In this document: positions 6,034-11,081 of the stretch, in pieces | Position numbering within the stretch: the first letter of the stretch is position 1 | Layout: the number at the start of each line of letters is the position of its first letter | From: Deinococcus sp. | GTDB lineage: Bacteria > Deinococcota > Deinococci > Deinococcales > Deinococcaceae | Length of the DNA: 11,081 nucleotides | Direction of reading: 5' to 3' | NCBI GenBank assembly: GCA_028287665.1 | Contig: JAQBPF010000055.1 | Location: forward strand, 1-11,081 | The notes under the pieces: model-generated | What the model saw: the letters and a program-made list of their open reading frames with translations, nothing else | Told to the model about the DNA's origin: nothing | The model's database searches: none | Program-made: the position numbers and the translations under genes

Positions 6034-6930
6034 ATGACAGCAGAACAAGTCAGTATTGGCGTAGATGTAGGCGGCACCAAGATTGCCACGGGCGTCCTGC
6101 GGGGCGATCAACTCCTTGACCGCCATGTGCAGCCCACACCTGAAACAGGCTGGGAAGCGGTACTGGACGCCATTGCGACGCAGGTCAAGGATTTACAGGT
6201 GTTGCATCCCGACGCCCGTCTGGTGGGTGTGGGCATTCCCGGCCCCCTGAATGCCGACCGCACCCGCGTCAAATTTGCTCCCAATATCTACGGTTTCACC
6301 GACGTGCCGATGGTCGACGGGTTGCGGGACCGCCTGGCCCAGCGCATCATTCTGGAAAATGATGCCAAGGCCGCTGCCCTGGCCGAAGCGCACATGGGCG
6401 CGGCTCGCGGCACCGAAAGCAGCATCTATGTCACCGTCAGCACGGGCATCGGCGCAGGCATTGTGCTGAATGGCCGGATCTGGCGTGGGCGACACGGCAT
6501 TGCAGGAGAGATCGGGCACATCACGGCCCTGCCGGGTGGACCAGTCAGCGGCGCGGGCCTGGACGGAGCCCTGGAAGCTGTGGCCAGCGGCACCGCGATT
6601 GCCCGTGATGCCAGCTACGCCCTGAACCGCGAGGTCTCGACTGCCGAGGCCTTTACCCTGGCCGAACAGGGTCATCCGGGGGCCCGCCGCGTGATCGCGC
6701 AGGCGCTGCGCCATATCGGCATCGCGTTGGCCGATCTCCAGAAAACCATCGACCCCGAAGTATTTGTGGTGGGCGGCGGCGTCGCCAGCGTCGGAGACTA
6801 CTTCTTTCAGGGGGTGCAGCGGGCCGCCGACGAATATGCCGCCGGATTTGCCCCGGTGACCATTCGCCGCGCCCAGCTGGGCACAGATGCGGGCGTGATC
6901 GGCGCGGCCCTGGCCGCCAGACACGGCTAA
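6034..6930 (+). CDS. ROK-family sugar kinase (probable glucokinase)
   Basis: 298 aa. Visible motifs are the ATP phosphate-binding GVDVGGTKIATGV (9-21), GVGIPGPLN (65-73), the catalytic-aspartate region LENDAKAAAL (107-116, D110), VSTGIGAGIVLNG (135-147), and the sugar-binding GEIGH (158-162, E159 and H162). A C-terminal VVGGGVAS (245-252) completes the actin-like ATPase fold. It would phosphorylate a hexose, most likely glucose, in the cytosol with ATP. There is no N-terminal helix-turn-helix, so it is a kinase and not a ROK repressor. Odd point: the zinc motif CxCGxxGCxE, expected right after GEIGH, reads S172-G-A174-G-L-D-G-A179-L-E181, with all three cysteines replaced. Flanking residues, including EAVASGTAIARDA, are intact, so the gene is not decayed. 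Confidence 0.92.
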   Translation: MTAEQVSIGVDVGGTKIATGVLRGDQLLDRHVQPTPETGWEAVLDAIATQVKDLQVLHPDARLVGVGIPGPLNADRTRVKFAPNIYGFTDVPMVDGLRDRLAQRIILENDAKAAALAEAHMGAARGTESSIYVTVSTGIGAGIVLNGRIWRGRHGIAGEIGHITALPGGPVSGAGLDGALEAVASGTAIARDASYALNREVSTAEAFTLAEQGHPGARRVIAQALRHIGIALADLQKTIDPEVFVVGGGVASVGDYFFQGVQRAADEYAAGFAPVTIRRAQLGTDAGVIGAALAARHG

Positions 6931-6950
6931 AGCTGTTGGTGGGGAAGAAC

Positions 6951-6989
6951 AGAGGGGCCTGCAACGAACACTCGTTTGCAGGCCCCTCT
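6951..6989. terminator. Bidirectional terminator between the ROK kinase and M29 aminopeptidase
   Basis: Arms 6951-6964 and 6976-6989 form a perfect 14-bp stem (AGAGGGGCCTGCAA). It extends by 3 bp (6965-6967 with 6972-6974) past a single bulged T6975 to a 4-nt loop. It lies between two convergent genes. Neither side has a strong T run (plus: CCTGGTTG; minus: CTGTTCTTCC), but the long GC-rich stem makes termination likely. Confidence 0.8.
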
Positions 6990-7015
6990 CCTGGTTGCAA
7001 TCTCAAAGCCAGTGC

Positions 7016-8278
7016 TCAGATCACGAACTCGCCGTTTCTCATGACCGCTTCCCGCTCGCCCTGCGCGTTCAGGCCGTCTACGTTCATGTCGGCGCTGCCA
7101 ATCATCCAGTCCACGTGCACGAGGCTGTCGTTGCCCCCTGCAGCATTAAAGTCTTCCAGGCTCATCTCTATGCCGCCCGTCAGATTGAACCGGTAGGCGC
7201 TGCCAATGGCGATGTGCGAGGCGGCGTTTTCGTCATAGAGGGTATTAAAGAAAAACAGTCCTGACCGGCTGATGGGGCTGGAATGCGGCACCAGCGCCAC
7301 TTCACCGAGGCGGTGGCTGCCCTCGTCGGTGGCGACCATCTGGGTCAGGGCGTCCTGGCCCTGCGTGGCGGTGGCCTCAACCACGCGGCCTCCCTCAAAG
7401 CGAATGCGAATGCCGTCGACCAGCACACCGTTGTAAGACAGCGGTTTGGTGCTGACCACCACGCCGTCCACACGGTCCCGGTGCGGCGCCGTCCAGACTT
7501 CTTCGGTGGGAATGTTGGCAGTAAACGTGATACCGCCGGGCGTGTCTGCGGAGCCGCCGCCCCAGATATGTCTGTCGGCCAGGCCCACTGTCAGATCGGT
7601 CTGGCCGCCCGTGGCCGTGCTGGAAAAGTGCAGCGCGTGGTACTGCCTGGCCGTCAGGGTGTCGCGGCGGCGCTTCAGATCGGCCAGATGGGTGTGCCAC
7701 AGCGCCACCGGATCAGGCTGATCGGCGCGGGTGGCGGCAAAAATAGCGTCCCACTGTTTGGACACAGCTTCGTCGGCGCTGGAATCGGGGAACATCACCT
7801 GCGCCCAACCCGCAATGGGGGCACTGATCAGGTTCCAGTTCAGGCGGTTGGTCATGACCTGTGCCGTGTAGGGCTTGCGGTAGGCGGCCAGTGCCCGTGC
7901 ATGGGCCGTCACGCGGGCCGCGTCCACAGTTGCCAGCAGCCCCGGATTGGCCGCCCGAATCGCAATGACCGCGCCCCCTGCCTCGGCCACCTCGGTTTCA
8001 GCGTTCACGCGCCATTTGCTGATGGTGTCAAACGTGCCTTCGGGAGCCAGCTCGAAGCGGGCCAGTACCACATCGTCATCGTCCCAGCGCACATCGACAA
8101 AGCTCGCGCCCGCTGCGTAGGCCTCGCGCACCAGCAGGCGGGCCAACGGTGCCGTATCGACCGGAGCCTGCACCAGCACGCGCTGACCGGGGCGAATACC
8201 CAGCCCGACTTGTACTGCCAGCCGGGCATAGTTCTGCAACTTCTGTTCAAAAGTCAGCGGCTTACTGGGGTTGGTCAT
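7016..8278 (-). CDS. M29-family metallo-aminopeptidase (AmpS/AmpT/thermophilic aminopeptidase)
   Basis: 420 aa, the usual length for the family. The N-terminal domain ([23 protein letters not shown], 17-39) and C-terminal catalytic part follow the M29 layout. Probable metal ligands are E259/E260 in [12 protein letters not shown]325 in HRLGEVAL, E350 in [13 protein letters not shown] with H355, and H388 with D390 in LVHVDWMIG. The family uses a two-metal site (Co, Zn or Mg depending on source) to remove N-terminal residues from peptides in the cytosol, as dimers. ATG 8278 is chosen over the in-frame TTG at 8287 because TATCTT ends exactly 7 nt before it; the TTG would fall inside that box. It is a single-gene unit with a shared terminator at its end. 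Confidence 0.95.
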   Translation of the reverse strand: MTNPSKPLTFEQKLQNYARLAVQVGLGIRPGQRVLVQAPVDTAPLARLLVREAYAAGASFVDVRWDDDDVVLARFELAPEGTFDTISKWRVNAETEVAEAGGAVIAIRAANPGLLATVDAARVTAHARALAAYRKPYTAQVMTNRLNWNLISAPIAGWAQVMFPDSSADEAVSKQWDAIFAATRADQPDPVALWHTHLADLKRRRDTLTARQYHALHFSSTATGGQTDLTVGLADRHIWGGGSADTPGGITFTANIPTEEVWTAPHRDRVDGVVVSTKPLSYNGVLVDGIRIRFEGGRVVEATATQGQDALTQMVATDEGSHRLGEVALVPHSSPISRSGLFFFNTLYDENAASHIAIGSAYRFNLTGGIEMSLEDFNAAGGNDSLVHVDWMIGSADMNVDGLNAQGEREAVMRNGEFVI

Positions 8279-8285
8279 GCTCTGC

Positions 8286-8291
8286 AAGATA
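8286..8291 (-). promoter_or_regulatory. -10 box (TATCTT) for the leaderless aminopeptidase gene
   Basis: TATCTT on the minus strand is followed by exactly 7 nt (GCAGAGC) and ATG 8278. No Shine-Dalgarno sequence and no -35 match are seen at a 16-18 nt spacing. Confidence 0.6.
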
Positions 8292-8332
8292 CCGTGCTGT
8301 GCGCGTTCCAGTGAGGCGGGTGGGCAGCAATA

Positions 8333-8360
8333 CCTCTGGCGCGAATACCCCCGCTAGAGG
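8333..8360. repeat. 9-bp inverted repeat in the divergent promoter region
   Basis: CCTCTGGCG (8333-8341) and CGCTAGAGG (8352-8360) are complementary with one G-U pair, around a 10-nt loop. It lies between the -10 box of the aminopeptidase and the -35 box of tRNA-Pro (starting 8367), so neither predicted transcript contains it. It could be an operator for one or both; no function is shown. Confidence 0.4.
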
Positions 8361-8366
8361 GCTCAC

Positions 8367-8395
8367 TTGACCGCACCGCCGATAGCGTCTATATT
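8367..8395 (+). promoter_or_regulatory. Promoter for tRNA-Pro
   Basis: TTGACC (8367-8372) and TATATT (8390-8395) are separated by exactly 17 nt, each one base from consensus (TTGACA, TATAAT). This is the best promoter in the window. Transcription would start about 8 nt before the tRNA. Confidence 0.85.
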
Positions 8396-8409
8396 CCTGT
8401 GGCTGGCAG

Positions 8410-8486
<77 letters not shown>

Positions 8487-8490
8487 GCAG

Positions 8491-8522
8491 AAGCCCGCTC
8501 TGATTCAGTTCAGGGCGGGCTT
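8491..8522 (+). terminator. Intrinsic terminator of tRNA-Pro
   Basis: AAGCCCGCTCTGA (8491-8503) pairs with TCAGGGCGGGCTT (8510-8522), a 13-bp stem with one G-U and a 6-nt loop, followed by GTTTTGTC. It begins 5 nt after the tRNA CCA end. Confidence 0.92.
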
Positions 8523-8619
8523 GTTTTGTCGTATTGATTATCAGTGTGCTGTCCCTGCTTTCTTGGCCTGGTCCCAAACAGTTCCTTGATGCCGGGAAGG
8601 CCAGGGTTGAGGTAGGCGC

Positions 8620-8625
8620 TACGCT
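8620..8625 (+). promoter_or_regulatory. -10 box (TACGCT) for the leaderless secreted-protein gene
   Basis: TACGCT fits TANNNT and ends 6 nt before ATG 8632 (TTCATC between). No Shine-Dalgarno sequence is present. The preceding stretch from the tRNA-Pro terminator (8523-8619) holds no gene I can see. Confidence 0.5.
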
Positions 8626-8631
8626 TTCATC

Positions 8632-9642
8632 ATGCGCCGTTTCCTGTTGCCCCTATGTGTGGCCCTCCTTGCTTCGGCGGTGGCCCAGAGCAGCATTCCC
8701 GCTGTGCCGCCCACGCCTGTCGGGCAGGTATTCACACTGCCAGACGCATTTACGCTGCCTGGCCTCCCCATCACCCTCACGGCACCAGTGGGCACGGTGC
8801 GCGATTACCGCGGCAACGAGGTCTCGCGGGTCACGTTTACGGGCGGCGACTTTGTGCTGACGGGCGTACCTGAAGCGGAGGCGAAAGATGCACAGGCGCA
8901 GTTCCAGACGGCCCTGAAATCCCGTTCAGGCGAAACCGTGCAGCCGTTCAAGCAGTTTGTCAAGGTACTGCCTGCTGCGGGGACGCCCGGCAAGCTGCTC
9001 TACACGTCCATCCTGACCGATGAGGGCGAAGAACCGTTGACGCTGCGTTCGGTGCGAGGTCTGGCCGCCAATGGCGCAGGCACCCTGATTTTCCAGCCCG
9101 ATGAGTCGCCCGAAAATGCCGACCCTCTGGCGGGCATTCTGGGCAATCTGAATACGCTGCTGGCCGCCCTGCACGCCGATCTGCTCGCCAACTTTGATCC
9201 GGCAGCGTTTGGGATTCTGGGGCGGCCCCTGACTCCCGGCGCAGTGTTTACCCGCACCAAAACGCTGAAGCCCAGCAATCCTCTGGCCGGATTGGGCACG
9301 GGCAACCGCGAAACGCAGGCCATCAGCGTGGAGCAGCAACTCCGCTTCGAGGGCGTGCAGGGCGGCCTGCTGGTCTTCAGCCGCGCCGCCCGGATCGTGC
9401 AGGGCCAGCAGATCGTGACTGGGCAGAGTGCCAACCTGACCACCACCCTCAGCAGCTATACCCTCACCGGAGAACTGCGCGTGCGGCCCGATGGATTGCC
9501 CGTCAGTGCCACCCGAACGGAAAGTTACGCCGCTGAAGTGAAGGGCAAGCTGACCGCCCCAGAAGGGCAGGACGCCGGGGAAGCCAACTTCTCGTTGCAA
9601 CTGGGCGGAACGAGTGTGCTGACCTTGACTGCTGTTCGGTGA
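8632..9642 (+). CDS. Secreted protein of unknown function
   Basis: 336 aa. A clear Sec signal peptide opens the protein: MRR, a hydrophobic core (FLLPLCVALLASAV) and an AVA-Q cleavage site after residue 18. The mature part has no further membrane helix and no cysteine, so it is probably periplasmic or extracellular. Its composition (many T, G, V, L with alternating polar residues, for example GELRVRPDGLPVSATRTESYAAEVKG) suggests a mainly beta-strand fold, with a helical stretch near residues 160-185. I recognise no family and no catalytic motif. It is a single-gene unit with a leaderless-type start and no obvious terminator. It may be a lineage-specific surface or envelope protein, but that is inference. 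Confidence 0.85.
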   Translation: MRRFLLPLCVALLASAVAQSSIPAVPPTPVGQVFTLPDAFTLPGLPITLTAPVGTVRDYRGNEVSRVTFTGGDFVLTGVPEAEAKDAQAQFQTALKSRSGETVQPFKQFVKVLPAAGTPGKLLYTSILTDEGEEPLTLRSVRGLAANGAGTLIFQPDESPENADPLAGILGNLNTLLAALHADLLANFDPAAFGILGRPLTPGAVFTRTKTLKPSNPLAGLGTGNRETQAISVEQQLRFEGVQGGLLVFSRAARIVQGQQIVTGQSANLTTTLSSYTLTGELRVRPDGLPVSATRTESYAAEVKGKLTAPEGQDAGEANFSLQLGGTSVLTLTAVR

Positions 9643-9680
9643 GGAGTGTGGGGTGGGCCATCTGTGAGCGAACCCGCCTG

Positions 9681-9705
9681 AGCATCTTAGAAAAAGCATC
9701 CTTAG
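9681..9705 (+). repeat. Imperfect tandem direct repeat upstream of nth
   Basis: AGCATCTTAG (9681-9690) recurs as AGCATCCTTAG (9695-9705) after AAAA, with one inserted C. It sits in the 145-bp gap between the secreted-protein gene and nth, about 70 bp before the nth -10 box. The 14-bp spacing is not a clean helical turn. The rest of that gap holds only the nth -10 box. Confidence 0.35.
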
Positions 9706-9774
9706 ACCTTCTGCCCAAACCAACGATGAACACTCCCCGTCTGACTTGCGCGGACAGCCCCCGGTGCGCGGGTG

Positions 9775-9780
9775 TAGCTT
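9775..9780 (+). promoter_or_regulatory. -10 box (TAGCTT) for leaderless nth
   Basis: TAGCTT fits TANNNT and is followed by exactly 7 nt (GAAAGGT) and GTG 9788. GAAAGG is too close to the GTG to act as a normal ribosome binding site. The box identifies GTG 9788 as the start in place of TTG 9746, which lies upstream of it. Confidence 0.6.
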
Positions 9781-9787
9781 GAAAGGT

Positions 9788-10498
9788 GTGACTGTGCCGC
9801 CTTCCCGCCTCTCTGTTCCTAAAGCCAAAGCTGCGGCGCGGCTGCCTGCCGGGGCAAAAGCCCGCGCTCCGCAGGTGTTGGCGGCCATGCAGAGCCTTTA
9901 CCCCGACGCCCGCACCGAACTCCAATTTTCCAGCCCTTTTGAACTGCTGGTGGCGACGGTGCTCAGCGCACAGGCCACCGATGTCAGCGTGAATGCCGCC
10001 ACACCCGCCCTGTTTGCCCGCTACCCCGACGCACAGGCCATGAGTCTGGCCGAGCCTGCCGACCTCGAACCCCTGATTCGCACGATTGGGCTGTACCGGG
10101 GCAAGGCGCGGAACCTGGCCGCACTGGCCCGCCTGCTGATAGAGCGGCACGGCGGCGAGGTGCCCAACGATTTTGAGGCCGTGGTGGCGCTGCCGGGTGC
10201 GGGGCGCAAAACGGCCAATGTGGTGCTCAGCAATGCCTACGGCTATCCCGCCATTGCCGTAGACACCCATGTGGGACGGCTGGCACGTCGGCTGGGCCTG
10301 AGTGTCCAGACCAACCCCGACAAGGTAGAGGCCGATCTGGGGCGGTTGTTTCCGCGTGACCGCTGGGTGTTCCTGCACCACGCGCTGATCCTGCACGGGC
10401 GGCGCGTATGCACAGCCCGCAAACCCGATTGCCCCGCCTGCCCCATGCGCGACTTTTGCCCCAAAGTAGGCGTCGTTCAGGCCGGATCAACTCTATGA
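9788..10498 (+). CDS. nth: Endonuclease III (base-excision DNA glycosylase/AP lyase)
   Basis: 236 aa from GTG 9788. The enzyme removes oxidised pyrimidines from DNA and cleaves the abasic site. The helix-hairpin-helix LPGAGRKTANVV lies at 135-146 with catalytic Lys141, and catalytic Asp159 sits in AIAVDTHVGR. The C-terminus carries the 4Fe-4S motif C208-x6-C215-x2-C218-x5-C224. The core LLVATVLSAQATDVSVN and the GLYRGKARN segment also match. A basic N-terminal extension of about 25 residues (PKAKAAARLPAGAKAR) precedes the fold. All expected active-site residues are present. It overlaps the following MFS gene as ATGA. Deinococcus species carry several endonuclease III paralogues, and I cannot say which one this is. 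Confidence 0.96.
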   Translation: MTVPPSRLSVPKAKAAARLPAGAKARAPQVLAAMQSLYPDARTELQFSSPFELLVATVLSAQATDVSVNAATPALFARYPDAQAMSLAEPADLEPLIRTIGLYRGKARNLAALARLLIERHGGEVPNDFEAVVALPGAGRKTANVVLSNAYGYPAIAVDTHVGRLARRLGLSVQTNPDKVEADLGRLFPRDRWVFLHHALILHGRRVCTARKPDCPACPMRDFCPKVGVVQAGSTL

Positions 10499-11081
10499 AT
10501 GTCCGTTTTTCCAATCAGGTGTGGCTGTTTCTGGCCGCCAGCTTCAGCTTCGGGCTGTCTCAGGCATTCGCAGCGCTGTTCCTCAATTTTTATCTGCGGG
10601 AATTGGGACTGGGGGCGCAGTGGCAGGGTGTTCTGAATGCGTTGCCTGCCCTCACGCTGGCCCTGTTGGCGCTTCCGGCGGCGGGGCTGGCGCGGCGCAT
10701 CGGCAACGTGCGGGCCATTGGGCTGGGCAGCGTGCTGGGGCTGGCGGGCGCGGTCATCTTGGCCTCAGCCTCAGGCCCGCTGATGGCCGTGATCGGCGCA
10801 GTGGTGCAGGGCGCGGGCACGGCGGCGCTGGTGGTGGCCGGATCGCCCTTTATGGCCACGCATTCCACTCCCCAGAGCCGCGTCACCCTCTTCAGTGTGC
10901 AGAGCGCCTTGATGACCGGAGCAGGCTTTCTGGGCAACCTGCTGGGCGGGCGCGTGCCGGAAGTGTACGCGGCCAGCACCGGAGTCGAGCCTGACGGCTT
11001 GGGCGCACTGCGGGCGGCGTTGCTGGTGGCAGCGGGCTTTCAGGCGTTGGGTCTGATTCCGGTGCTGAGTCTGCGTCCGGG
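10495..11081 (+). CDS. MFS transporter (N-terminal half, cut by the window end)
   Basis: ATG 10495 overlaps the nth stop as ATGA, and the frame is open to the right edge (about 195 residues). The peptide starts MNVRFSNQVWLFLAASFSFGL and shows about six hydrophobic helices. Between helices 2 and 3 is a short basic loop (GLARRIGNVRAIG) of the type found in major facilitator superfamily proteins. After helix 4 comes GSPFMATHSTPQSRVTLFS, a common position for the conserved loop before helix 5. It is an inner-membrane secondary transporter; the substrate and direction cannot be told. Coupling to nth may be only genomic economy. Confidence 0.85.
   Translation, partial: MNVRFSNQVWLFLAASFSFGLSQAFAALFLNFYLRELGLGAQWQGVLNALPALTLALLALPAAGLARRIGNVRAIGLGSVLGLAGAVILASASGPLMAVIGAVVQGAGTAALVVAGSPFMATHSTPQSRVTLFSVQSALMTGAGFLGNLLGGRVPEVYAASTGVEPDGLGALRAALLVAAGFQALGLIPVLSLRP

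Noticed and set aside
7283..8314. Plus-strand open frame of 343 codons opposite the aminopeptidase
   Set aside because: The minus-strand M29 gene has all its metal-ligand motifs; this frame has none and covers the same bases.
9643..9787. Palindromic radiation/desiccation response motif upstream of nth
   Set aside because: Nothing resembling the roughly 17-bp AT-rich palindrome is present; only the short direct repeats are seen.
8926..10396. Two long minus-strand open frames (320 and 297 codons) opposite the secreted-protein gene and nth
   Set aside because: Both overlap well-supported plus-strand genes and their translations show shadow-like composition with no recognisable domain.

Overview
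The window reads as an ordinary housekeeping stretch of a GC-rich bacterial chromosome, most likely Deinococcus or a close relative. Three things point that way. The products look Deinococcus-like. At least five genes have a bare -10 box (TANNNT) ending 6-7 nt before the start codon with no Shine-Dalgarno sequence, the leaderless layout known to be common in Deinococcus. Coding density and GC are also high. I see no mobile element, CRISPR array, phage gene or toxin-antitoxin pair, and no convincing new system.

Layout. Bases 1-138 are the last 45 codons of an OppC/DppC-type ABC permease, followed by a strong terminator. On the minus strand from 3417 down to 243 lie a precorrin-2 dehydrogenase-like protein, glutamyl-tRNA reductase (hemA, ATGA overlap), ygfZ, and a four-helix membrane protein (TGATG overlap). 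The theme is tetrapyrrole synthesis and iron-sulfur maintenance. A 73-aa membrane protein (3596-3817) is divergent from this set. tRNA-Trp (3950-4025) has its own promoter. A hairpin that can end transcription from both sides separates it from minus-strand cutA and an FtsB/DivIC-like division protein. On the plus strand follow a hotdog thioesterase, a coupled 94-aa unknown, and a ROK sugar kinase. A second shared terminator separates the kinase from a convergent M29 aminopeptidase. tRNA-Pro(GGG), with a near-consensus promoter and a terminator, lies upstream of a secreted protein of unknown function. Endonuclease III (nth) then overlaps the start of an MFS transporter that runs off the window.

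Points worth a second look are departures from family norms. The ROK kinase has lost all three zinc-binding cysteines. The precorrin-2 dehydrogenase-like protein has glycine where the family's catalytic aspartate is expected. HemA ends before most of the usual C-terminal dimerisation domain. Protein genes mostly show only a -10 box, whereas both tRNA genes have -35/-10 promoters with exactly 17-bp spacers.
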